DNA of 64,000 bases, taken from Peribacillus simplex (GTDB lineage Bacteria > Bacillota > Bacilli > Bacillales > DSM-1321). Position numbers and translations under genes: made by a program. The DNA lies in the NCBI RefSeq assembly GCF_001542915.1, contig NZ_LNNH01000019.1, positions 62,001 to 126,000 on the forward strand, written 5' to 3'. Position 1 is the stretch's first letter. Each line of letters opens with the position of its first letter. This document shows, one piece after another, positions 55,634 to 64,000 of the stretch. The notes beneath the pieces are model-generated. The model searched no databases. It was not told where the DNA came from and saw only the letters and a program-made list of their open reading frames with translations.

Positions 55634-56437
55634 TTGAAAGCTGATAGTCACGTGCATACTCCGTTTTGCCCTCACGGCTCTACGGATACTTTCAATGAAT
55701 ATATTACGCGGGGAATCGAGCTGGGATTAAATGAAATCACATTTACGGAGCACGCACCCTTACCTAGGGATTTCCATGACCCGACACCTGAAAAAGACAG
55801 TGGCATGGACGCCGCCCTGCTCCTCGATTACCTTCAGGAGCTCCGCGTGTTGAAGGAACGCCATAAAGACAAAATCTTGATCAAAATCGGACTGGAAGTC
55901 GACTTTATCGAAGGCCATGAGAAAGCAACAAAGGAATTCCTCGATGAAACCGGGGAGTTCCTGGACGATAGCATACTTTCCGTCCACTTCATCAAGAATC
56001 ACGAGAATTGGCACTGCATCGATTTCAGTGCAGATGAGTTTGGTCAGATCGCTAAAACACTAGGATCCGTCGAAGCGCTATATGCCAAATACTATGATAC
56101 ATTAGAAAAATCGATCGAAGCTGATTTAGGCATATATAAGCCGAAACGGATCGGACATATCACCCTGGTCCATAAATTCCAGCAGCGCTATCCATCCGCA
56201 TTGAATTTTGACGAGCATGTATACAGGGTGCTGGATTTGATCAAGAAAGAAAACTACCAATTGGATTATAATGGCGCCGGGCTTGTTAAACCGCTATGCG
56301 GCGAACCGTATCCGCCGGAACGGTTTGCCAGACGCGCCATGGCTCTCGGCATTCCGCTCGTTTATGGTTCCGATGCCCATCAGGTCCAAGATTTGGGGCA
56401 GGGCTACCAGGCATTGATTCCCGAGTTCAATGGGTAA
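55634..56437 (+). CDS. hisJ: Histidinol-phosphatase HisJ (PHP type)
   Basis: Dephosphorylates histidinol phosphate in histidine synthesis. 267 residues of the PHP family: SHVHTPFCPHGS at the N-terminus (metal His), ITFTEHAPLP (near 38), LEVDFIEG (near 90), SVHF and YGSDAHQ near the C-terminus. TTG start at 55634 is 8 nt behind GGGAGGG; the ATG two codons earlier is too close and not shared with B. subtilis HisJ. Confidence 0.9.
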   Translation: MKADSHVHTPFCPHGSTDTFNEYITRGIELGLNEITFTEHAPLPRDFHDPTPEKDSGMDAALLLDYLQELRVLKERHKDKILIKIGLEVDFIEGHEKATKEFLDETGEFLDDSILSVHFIKNHENWHCIDFSADEFGQIAKTLGSVEALYAKYYDTLEKSIEADLGIYKPKRIGHITLVHKFQQRYPSALNFDEHVYRVLDLIKKENYQLDYNGAGLVKPLCGEPYPPERFARRAMALGIPLVYGSDAHQVQDLGQGYQALIPEFNG

Positions 56438-56439
56438 CT

Positions 56440-57084
56440 TCAGGCCCGCCCCGCCAACTGTGGCTCGAGGTCCTTTGCAATGAAAAGGGTATCCTGAAGG
56501 AACCGTCCCACTTCATTCGCATAAATATTCGTGTAATAGGCTTCCTGCGGAAACACATGAAGCACATCCATCGCATAATGGGTATGCAGGACAGGGGCCG
56601 TAAGCAGGCCCTTCAGCTGCAGCAAATACATCGGGATCGAGACCGAGTGGAAGCTCCGGTTCTTGATTCCCTGTTCCAAAATATATTGAAAATAAGACTT
56701 TTCTTTTGTAAAATAAGTCGAATGAATTTCCCGGTTTAAATTGGAATCGAGTGATGATTCCCCATAGATGAACCGTGCAGCCAGGAAGTTTTCCCTCTGG
56801 AAGGCGAGTATGCCCTTCACGAGATTCAGCAAGCACTGCTGCGGTCCTTTAAGGTCGAGAAGGGTCATGTTCGTCTCAAGGACCAGGATATAGTCTTCTA
56901 AATAGGAAGTGAAACAGAATTCCAGCAGCCCCTGCTTATTTTTGAAATAGTAGGCAATATTTGCAGCGTTCACTTTCGCTTTATTGGCAATATCCCGGAT
57001 TGAAGTCGCATGGTAACCTTTCAAATGAAATAAATGCAGGGCAGCTTCGACAATGGCTTGTTTCGTTGGCGTTTGGCGATTCAT
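56440..57084 (-). CDS. refZ: RefZ, TetR-family regulator of Z-ring positioning
   Basis: 214 residues: N-terminal TetR helix-turn-helix (TSIRDIANKAKVNAANIAYYFKNK, residues about 27-50) and a helical C-terminal domain. In B. subtilis, RefZ (YttP) is made early in sporulation, binds motifs near the chromosome origin arms and helps reposition FtsZ and capture the correct DNA in the forespore. Converges with hisJ (2 bp apart). A palindrome just upstream fits autoregulation. Confidence 0.92.
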   Translation of the reverse strand: MNRQTPTKQAIVEAALHLFHLKGYHATSIRDIANKAKVNAANIAYYFKNKQGLLEFCFTSYLEDYILVLETNMTLLDLKGPQQCLLNLVKGILAFQRENFLAARFIYGESSLDSNLNREIHSTYFTKEKSYFQYILEQGIKNRSFHSVSIPMYLLQLKGLLTAPVLHTHYAMDVLHVFPQEAYYTNIYANEVGRFLQDTLFIAKDLEPQLAGRA

Positions 57085-57110
57085 TCAGGCAATCCCTCGC
57101 TTTCTTTGAG

Positions 57111-57121
57111 ACAAGTCTTGT
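57111..57121. promoter_or_regulatory. Palindromic operator-like site upstream of refZ
   Basis: ACAAG-T-CTTGT, perfect 5-bp arms, 27 bp upstream of the refZ start. It is a TetR-type operator and a candidate RefZ-binding motif. I cannot recall the exact published motif, so the assignment is inferred. Confidence 0.5.
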
Positions 57122-57239
57122 GGACTAATTTCTGCACGAATGAGGCTGAATCCTTTAGTTAGTTCTCGACAATTTCCCAACAATCAAGCAACATGGCTAG
57201 AATGTGCTGTAAAAATATGCGGAAGACAGGTGAACGCTT

Positions 57240-57719
57240 TTGTTTAATGTCGAAATGTATCAAGGAAAAAAAGAAAAAAACTATGAACTGGTCCAAAAAC
57301 AACTTTACGCCTTAGTTGAAGATGAAACGAACCGGATTGCCAATTTAAGCAATGCGGCGGCTTTACTGAATCAGTTTCTAGATGAAGTCAATTGGGTCGG
57401 CTTCTATCTATACGAAGAAGACCAATTGATCTTAGGACCATTCCAAGGGCTTCCGGCATGTGTCCGCATCCCAATGGGCAGGGGCGTATGCGGGACATCC
57501 GCGGCCACTGCAAAAACCTTGCGCATCGAGGACGTCCATCAATTCCCTGGACATATTGCCTGTGATGCAGCATCGCGATCTGAAATTGTCATACCTCTCA
57601 TGCAGGAAGGCAATTTGATCGGTGTGCTCGATATCGACAGCCCGATCACGAACAGATTTGACGAAATCGATCAGCAGGGACTCGAGAAGTTCGCTGAGAT
57701 CCTTTCCAAGCATTTATAA
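57240..57719 (+). CDS. ytsP: Free methionine-(R)-sulfoxide reductase-like GAF protein YtsP
   Basis: 159-residue single GAF domain of the fRMsr type, which reduces free Met-R-sulfoxide. The three conserved Cys are in LPACVRI, RGVCGTS and GHIACDAAS. TTG start at 57240 with AGGTGA 6 nt upstream gives the family N-terminus MFNVE. Divergent from refZ. Confidence 0.92.
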   Translation: MFNVEMYQGKKEKNYELVQKQLYALVEDETNRIANLSNAAALLNQFLDEVNWVGFYLYEEDQLILGPFQGLPACVRIPMGRGVCGTSAATAKTLRIEDVHQFPGHIACDAASRSEIVIPLMQEGNLIGVLDIDSPITNRFDEIDQQGLEKFAEILSKHL

Positions 57720-57727
57720 CATGAAAG

Positions 57728-57760
57728 AAAGGGAGCGGCTCATGCAAGCTGCTCCCTTTT
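57728..57760. terminator. Bidirectional terminator between ytsP and dgcP
   Basis: AAAGGGAGC-GGC ... GC-T-GCTCCCTTT hairpin with T on the plus side and A-rich sequence on the left; convergent genes. Confidence 0.82.
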
Positions 57761-59638
57761 TCATAGCAGGACTCCATGCACATGCACCCGGTCCTTGCCA
57801 GAATTCTTCGCGCTATATAACGCTTCATCGGCCCTTTTGACGATTTCCTTCACACTATCAGGACGCCCTTTCCCCCAATGGGACACGCCTGCCGAGATCG
57901 TTACACCCGGATTGGAAATATCCCTCACTTTATCCTTCAGCCGTTCCGCAATTCGAATGCCCGTTTCCAAAGATTCACATGGCAAGTAGATAGCAAGCTC
58001 TTCCCCGCCCCACCTTGCCCCTATATCATGATCACGAATATTATGCTGGAGAAGGTTCGCCACTTGGATCAGAATTTCATCGCCAACCTGATGACCGTAT
58101 GTATCATTTATCCTTTTGAAGTTATCGATATCGATCATGATGAATGCTCCCCCTTCATCCTTTTCAAGCGATCTAGACATTTTTTCATCAAGGAATCCCC
58201 TGGAATACAGCTGTGTCAGATGATCGGTAATGACCATTTTTTCAAGTTCTTCCCGCAGAATCGAATTGGCCATCGCCATGCTGGAGTGATGGATGAGGGA
58301 TTGCAGCAACTTGAACATTTCGAACGAAAAGAAATAGGCCTCCGTATGGAGGATGACGGCGAAGCCCTTGACTTCATCCCCTTTCATCATCGGTACGGCC
58401 ATCAGGGAACGATACCGTATCTCTGCTTCCGGGCGATGTACCCTTAGATCACCGATGAAAAGCGATTCCTTCTCACTCCCGAGCCTATCGATCAGGAATG
58501 AGACATAAAGGCCCGCTCCCTCTGAATCAAAGAAATCCGAGCTGCCAGAGAGGATTGCCCCCGCGTCATCCAAATCAAGCGTCAAAAAGCCAACTTGTTC
58601 CGCATGAAAGGATGTGATGATCTGCCGCTTCATATATTCCATCGTTTCATCCAGGCGCAGATTGGAATTCAAATGGCGGGATATCTCATTTATTAGCTGC
58701 AGGTCCGCAACAAGCCGTTTGGATTGTTGATACAGCTGGGCGTTCTCCAAGGCGCTCCCGGCCGTATTGGCAAGCAATGAGATAAACTCGATTTCCTGCT
58801 TCGGGAAAGTGAGGGTTTTAGGAGCAATGACCTGAAGCACTCCATAGACTCCCTGTTTCCCCTTTAATGGCGCATATAGAATGGATTGATTTTCGGAAGG
58901 CTGATCTTCGAATTCCATATTGCCCGATACATAGGCTTGCAAAGCAGCCACATTATCACTATCATATTCGAGTTCCTTGATCGGCAAGTTTTCATGGCCG
59001 TCATGATCATGCGAAAGTAACAGGAAATACTCGAATGTCGGATACACGGTATGTAAAGTAGCGATGATCTCCCCCAGTACCGCATCCCTGCTCATGGAAG
59101 AATGGAACTTTTCAGTAACCTTGAAAAGTTGTTTATACCGCCTTTCATCGTCCGATATCTTTGAAATGGATAAAGCGGTTTTCAAGATGATCGTGAATTC
59201 ATTAGCAAAGATGGAGCCTTCCTCCAACGTCAGGCTGGAAAGGGCGCTGGCTTCCCGTTCTTTAAATGCCGTCACGCCGATCACCTTCCCGTTATCCCAA
59301 AGGGGGATGACGACATGAATATCCAGGGCTCCCGCTTGCATGCGGACCATTCCATCCCCATCACCAACTTGTTCTCTCCATAATAATTGAATATACTCCT
59401 GAACAGGGGCTTCCATGATATAGTCGTGAAGGCTTCCAGTCGAGGCTTCTTTATAGAATTGCTGCTTCCACTCATCGAATTTAAAGAACGTGACCTCTTC
59501 CATCTCCAGCAATTCTTTTGTATCCAATAAAAAGGTCTCCAAAAACGTCGCGTCATGAAGTTCACCCTTTCTATTTTGCATATGTTGAAAGAAGAGCATC
59601 CTTAATTGATTTAATATCTGAGCTGTTTTATTCTTCAT
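57761..59638 (-). CDS. dgcP: GAF-GGDEF diguanylate cyclase
   Basis: 625 residues: about 450 residues of GAF-like sensory sequence, then a C-terminal GGDEF domain that makes cyclic di-GMP. The active-site loop is GGEEL in GARWGGEELAIYL (near residue 543), with substrate residues FMIDIDNFKRINDTYGH, so catalysis is expected. RDHD five residues before GGEEL is the product-inhibition I-site. Cytosolic: no membrane helix. Corresponds to B. subtilis YtrP (DgcP). Start at 59638, 9 nt behind AGGG. Confidence 0.9.
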   Translation of the reverse strand: MKNKTAQILNQLRMLFFQHMQNRKGELHDATFLETFLLDTKELLEMEEVTFFKFDEWKQQFYKEASTGSLHDYIMEAPVQEYIQLLWREQVGDGDGMVRMQAGALDIHVVIPLWDNGKVIGVTAFKEREASALSSLTLEEGSIFANEFTIILKTALSISKISDDERRYKQLFKVTEKFHSSMSRDAVLGEIIATLHTVYPTFEYFLLLSHDHDGHENLPIKELEYDSDNVAALQAYVSGNMEFEDQPSENQSILYAPLKGKQGVYGVLQVIAPKTLTFPKQEIEFISLLANTAGSALENAQLYQQSKRLVADLQLINEISRHLNSNLRLDETMEYMKRQIITSFHAEQVGFLTLDLDDAGAILSGSSDFFDSEGAGLYVSFLIDRLGSEKESLFIGDLRVHRPEAEIRYRSLMAVPMMKGDEVKGFAVILHTEAYFFSFEMFKLLQSLIHHSSMAMANSILREELEKMVITDHLTQLYSRGFLDEKMSRSLEKDEGGAFIMIDIDNFKRINDTYGHQVGDEILIQVANLLQHNIRDHDIGARWGGEELAIYLPCESLETGIRIAERLKDKVRDISNPGVTISAGVSHWGKGRPDSVKEIVKRADEALYSAKNSGKDRVHVHGVLL

Positions 59639-59926
59639 CTTTATCATCCCTATATTACAGCCTATTTTTTTAAGAGAACCTGAGATTTCATCATATCCGA
59701 AAGTTGAATCGATGCAAAGAAACCGGGATCAGACCATGCAAATAACATATAATTAGGGGTCCCAATGAAAAGGGAAAACCACCCATGTAATTATGTTTTA
59801 TACTCATTACTTCATTATAACGCTCACTATGAAAAATTCCTCCCTAATAATAGTATTTTTTAAATATTTTGTCTTTCCATCTTCTTCGGTTCACTTTCCC
59901 GCTTCTTTAATTAATCGCCTATACCC

Positions 59927-59955
59927 TTGACTCATCGAGCAGAATATTATACAAT
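59927..59955 (+). promoter_or_regulatory. Sigma-A promoter of rpsD
   Basis: TTGACT (59927-59932), 17-bp spacer, TACAAT (59950-59955). It leaves a leader of about 185 nt before rpsD. Confidence 0.8.
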
Positions 59956-60002
59956 ACTCCTTGTGTAAAATATTGCAGCCTATGTGACAGCTTTTATGTT
60001 CT

Positions 60003-60077
60003 CATTTTGTTCCTCCTTTACAGAGGTGTATCTCGTAACTCTCTGCTGCTAGGGCGAAGGTACATGAAAACAAAATG
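60003..60077 (+). promoter_or_regulatory. Structured rpsD leader, probable S4-binding autoregulatory element
   Basis: CATTTTGTT (60003-60011) and AACAAAATG (60069-60077) form a perfect 9-bp closing stem around a 57-nt structured region containing AGAGGTGTATCTCG and CTCTCTGCTGCTAGGGCGA. B. subtilis rpsD is autoregulated by S4 through such a leader; the exact structure here was not folded. Confidence 0.6.
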
Positions 60078-60145
60078 GTCATGATCGTCCATTCACACGG
60101 TTTTTATTTTACCAAAATAAAAACATTTAAAGGAGGAGTCATCCT

Positions 60146-60748
60146 ATGGCTCGTTATACTGGCCCAAGCTGGAAACTATCCCGTCGTTTAGGAATTTCCC
60201 TAACAGGTACTGGTAAAGAATTAGAAAAACGCCCTTATGCTCCAGGACAACATGGTCCTAACCAACGTAGAAAAATTTCTGAATACGGAATGCAACTACA
60301 AGAGAAACAAAAACTTCGTCACATGTACGGAATCACTGAACGTCAATTCCGTTCAATGTTCGACCGTGCTGGCAAAATCAAAGGTGTTCATGGTGAAAAC
60401 TTCATGGTTCTTCTTGAATCACGTCTTGACAACCTAGTTTACCGTCTTGGTTTAGCTCGTACACGTCGTCAAGCACGTCAACTTGTTAACCACGGTCACA
60501 TCATTGTAGACGGACGTCGCGTAGACATCCCATCTTACAAAGTGTCCCTTGGACAAACAATCGCAGTTCGTGAAAAATCACGCAACTTCTCAATCATCAA
60601 AGAATCAGTTGAAGCAACTAACTTCGTACCTGATTTCCTTACTTTCGATGCTGAGAAATTGGAAGGTACTTTCACTCGTTTACCAGAACGTTCTGAATTG
60701 CCTGCTGAAATTAACGAAGCGCTTATCGTTGAGTTCTACTCTCGTTAA
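60146..60748 (+). CDS. rpsD: 30S ribosomal protein S4
   Basis: 200 residues; 16S rRNA-binding assembly protein that also represses its own gene. [16 protein letters not shown] start, S4 RNA-binding domain [30 protein letters not shown] (shown in part: [23 protein letters not shown], near residues 93-122). Strongly biased codon use, unlike its neighbours, and an AAGGAGGAG ribosome site; both fit high expression. It is monocistronic, with its own terminator. Confidence 0.98.
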   Translation: MARYTGPSWKLSRRLGISLTGTGKELEKRPYAPGQHGPNQRRKISEYGMQLQEKQKLRHMYGITERQFRSMFDRAGKIKGVHGENFMVLLESRLDNLVYRLGLARTRRQARQLVNHGHIIVDGRRVDIPSYKVSLGQTIAVREKSRNFSIIKESVEATNFVPDFLTFDAEKLEGTFTRLPERSELPAEINEALIVEFYSR

Positions 60749-60763
60749 TACTTTGTTAACTTT

Positions 60764-60808
60764 AAAAAACCTAGAAACATTGATTTCAATGTTTCTAGGT
60801 TTTTTTTC
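60764..60808 (+). terminator. Terminator of rpsD
   Basis: A perfect 20-bp stem (60764-60783 with 60786-60805) closed by a 2-base centre, containing CCTAGAAACATTGA, then a T run. Very strong. Confidence 0.95.
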
Positions 60809-60944
60809 TTGTTCTCCTGAATTTTCGTTCTCTTGATATGGAGGACGTTTTTTAGATAGGCTGTTTTTTCGCATAGTTTGTTGCTATAAGTTATGCGGCG
60901 TGGTTGATTTCCGCTCCAATCACCCGTTCTGCACATGCGCAGTA

Positions 60945-60971
60945 AAGCCCGGCTGTCACTCAGCCGGGCTT
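60945..60971 (-). terminator. Terminator of tyrS
   Basis: AAGCCCGGCTG-TCACT-CAGCCGGGCTT, 11-bp stem behind tyrS; the T tract on minus is short (TTTACTG). Confidence 0.75.
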
Positions 60972-60979
60972 CCCTACAC

Positions 60980-62254
<1,275 letters not shown>

Positions 62255-62280
62255 CTATAGAAAGCCTCCGCAAAAAGCAC

Positions 62281-62540
62281 ACAAAAACGCCCCTTCATAA
62301 ATATGAAGGGACGAATAAATTCGCGGTACCACCCAACTTGAGGACATACTATGCCCTCCGCTCTAAAACGAATAACGGTCGTCAACCGTTCCCTGCTACT
62401 ATCATTTCACAGCAAATGCTCCAGGAAGTAATTCATCAAACCATTTGTACCGATTTCCACTAACCACCGGCTCTCTAAAACAGGGATAGTCTGACTACTG
62501 GGTCCTATCATCGCGATCAATTCATTCTTTTATTGTTGTT
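62281..62540 (-). promoter_or_regulatory. T-box leader of tyrS (Tyr specifier)
   Basis: Minus strand: stem I region with the specifier codon UAC at 62430-62428 (context GAATTACTTCCTGG), the T-box sequence GTTGGGTGGTACCGCG (complement 62322-62337), and a terminator hairpin CGTCCCTTCATA / TATGAAGGGGCG (62288-62313) followed by a T run. Uncharged tRNA-Tyr should stabilise the antiterminator. Confidence 0.95.
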
Positions 62541-62546
62541 AATAAA

Positions 62547-62575
62547 CTTTTATCATACATAAGATTGCTTGTCAA
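62547..62575 (-). promoter_or_regulatory. Sigma-A promoter of tyrS T-box transcript
   Basis: Minus strand: TTGACA (62570-62575), 17-bp spacer, extended -10 TGATAAAAG (hexamer 62547-62552). Confidence 0.7.
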
Positions 62576-62669
62576 CATTACCCTTACAGATTCTAGAAAA
62601 ATAAGAAAGATGACCTTTCGCCTACTTGTTATATGCTATAATATATGTGATTTCAGGGGGTATGATACG

Positions 62670-64000
62670 ATGAATAATAATCAAAAAGATAGATTACGGA
62701 CGGCATGGAAGCAGCTGACCCGTTTTTTCCGAAATGAAAAGACACAAAAAAATGCACGGGTCACCTACCAGGTCTTTTGGAATTTAACGCTGATCCTCAT
62801 TATTGTCGGGATTCTAGGATTCTCATTCGCCGGCGGCGTTGGAGCCGGCTATTTCGCTGCCCTCGTCAAAGATGAGCCGGTACGCTCAAAAGAAGATCTT
62901 AAAAAAGACATCTACAATTATGAAGAGACCTCTGAAGTATACTTTGCCAATGAGGTGTATTTGGGCAAGCTTAAGAGCGATCTCGAGCGTGAAGAAGTGT
63001 CAATCGATAAAGTTTCCAAGTATCTTCAAAATGCGGTCATCGCGACAGAAGATGAATATTTTTACGAGCATGACGGGGTTGTCCCGAAGGCGATCCTGCG
63101 TGCCATTTACCAGGAATTCTCCAATGCATCCGTCCAATCGGGAGGAAGCACATTAACGCAGCAGCTCATCAAAAACCAGGTGCTGACAAACGAAGTGTCG
63201 TTTGATCGGAAGGCAAAAGAAATCCTGCTTGCACTCCGGGTAGAGAAATTCTTTGAAAAAAAAGAGATTTTGGAAACGTACCTAAACGTCTCCACTTTGG
63301 GAAGAAACTCTTCCGGTCGGAACATTGCTGGTGTCGAGTCGGCTGCTGAAGGTATTTTTGGCGTGGAGGCCAAAGACCTGACACTGCCCCAATCCGCGTT
63401 TATCGCCGGATTGCCGCAAAGTCCATTCGGTTACACACCATATACGCAGCAAGGGAAATTGAAAGATAATCAACAGCCTGGCATCAACAGGATGAAAACC
63501 GTTTTAAAACGGATGTACAGTAACGGATACATAACAAAGGACGAGTATGATAAAGCAAAAGCCTACGACATAACCAAAGACTTTATCGGAAAATCGGAGA
63601 TGCCATCGGAGAAGTATCCATGGCTCACCTATGAAATTGAAAAACGCTCCATTGAAATCCTCTCTGTCAATCTAGCAAAAGAAGATGGATATGAAGAAAA
63701 GGATTTAGAGGATGATGATCTAAAAGCGCAATATGTAGCCCTTGCCGATCGTAAGCTTCGACAAAATGGCTATAAAATTTATACCACCGTCAACAAAAAG
63801 ATTTATGACAAAATGCAGGAAGTAACGAAAAACTATCCGAACTTCGGATACGATAAACCGACGCAGGTCGTCGACCCGGATACGAAGGAAACGAAAACCG
63901 TGAGCCAGCCCGTGGAGGCCGGAGCGATCCTGATCGAGAATAAAACAGGGAAAATCATCAGTTTCGTTGGCGGCCGTGATTTCAAGCGGGAACAGACGAA
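62670..64000 (+). CDS. Class A penicillin-binding protein (transglycosylase), 5' part
   Basis: Bifunctional peptidoglycan synthase, cut by the window end after 443 codons. Short basic cytosolic tail, one transmembrane segment (about 37-65), then the GT51 transglycosylase domain: ATEDEYFYEHDG (catalytic Glu, near residue 130) and QSGGSTLTQQLIKNQ (near 155). The transpeptidase domain would lie beyond 64000. ATG at 62670 is preceded by AGGGGG at 9 nt, and TATAAT lies at 62637-62642. PBP1A/PbpG-like; the exact paralogue cannot be fixed. Confidence 0.9.
   Translation, partial: MNNNQKDRLRTAWKQLTRFFRNEKTQKNARVTYQVFWNLTLILIIVGILGFSFAGGVGAGYFAALVKDEPVRSKEDLKKDIYNYEETSEVYFANEVYLGKLKSDLEREEVSIDKVSKYLQNAVIATEDEYFYEHDGVVPKAILRAIYQEFSNASVQSGGSTLTQQLIKNQVLTNEVSFDRKAKEILLALRVEKFFEKKEILETYLNVSTLGRNSSGRNIAGVESAAEGIFGVEAKDLTLPQSAFIAGLPQSPFGYTPYTQQGKLKDNQQPGINRMKTVLKRMYSNGYITKDEYDKAKAYDITKDFIGKSEMPSEKYPWLTYEIEKRSIEILSVNLAKEDGYEEKDLEDDDLKAQYVALADRKLRQNGYKIYTTVNKKIYDKMQEVTKNYPNFGYDKPTQVVDPDTKETKTVSQPVEAGAILIENKTGKIISFVGGRDFKREQT

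Larger units (their letters stand above)
59639..60145. other. Gap between dgcP and rpsD
   Basis: 507 bp. The right half holds the rpsD promoter and structured leader. The left half (to about 59925) is AT-rich with no gene recognised. Confidence 0.7.

Overview
The window is a chromosomal segment of an aerobic, endospore-forming Bacillaceae (low-GC Firmicutes). The evidence is a spore coat transglutaminase (tgl), an alpha/beta-type SASP (sspA), the sporulation genes ytrH, ytrI, ytfJ (gerW) and refZ, strong AGGAGG ribosome binding sites, frequent TTG/GTG starts, a Tyr T-box and a TPP riboswitch. Gene order follows the Bacillus subtilis phoP-mdh-icd-citZ ... rpsD-tyrS region. The aceBA glyoxylate bypass and some accessory genes point to a Peribacillus/B. 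simplex-like or related species rather than B. subtilis; the genus is an inference. No insertion sequence, prophage, CRISPR array, rRNA or tRNA was seen.

Layout. Positions 1-13000, mostly minus strand: 5' end of phoP, TCA cycle genes mdh-icd-citZ, membrane genes ytwI and ytvI (the latter on plus), glyoxylate shunt aceB-aceA, fxsA, then glycolytic pyk and pfkA. Positions 13000-17200: accA-accD, a FadR-type GntR regulator and NADP-malic enzyme ytsJ form one minus-strand block with a palindromic operator in front. Positions 17200-20600: dnaE. Positions 20700-28200: sporulation pair ytrH-ytrI, nanoRNase nrnA, ytpI, CBS-domain ytoI, hydrolase ytkL, an Xaa-Pro peptidase, an unknown membrane protein and a universal stress protein. 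Positions 28200-38400: argGH with ARG boxes, ecsC-moaB, ytxK and ackA, thiol peroxidase tpx, ytfJ-ytfI and a small QGYR-repeat protein. Positions 38400-51200: sppA-yteJ with a sigma-W promoter, nadK, a riboswitch-controlled thiamine-precursor ABC operon ending in a TatD-type hydrolase, tgl, rarD, ytcJ, an acyl-CoA synthetase and sspA. Positions 51200-64000: iscS-thiI, ezrA, hisJ, refZ, ytsP, a GAF-GGDEF diguanylate cyclase, rpsD with a leader, tyrS with a T-box, and the 5' part of a class A penicillin-binding protein cut by the window end.

Functionally this is a core central-metabolism and cell-cycle region: lower glycolysis, acetyl-CoA carboxylation, TCA and glyoxylate cycles, acetate overflow, arginine and thiamine supply, tRNA thiolation, division control (EzrA, RefZ) and sporulation. 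No clearly new multi-gene system is present. The most informative non-routine signals are regulatory: the FadR-type operator before the malic enzyme/ACC operon, a 22-bp duplication around the sppA sigma-W promoter, a TatD hydrolase in a TPP-riboswitch operon, a duplicated terminator with about 41-bp repeats behind sspA, and a few uncharacterised small proteins.
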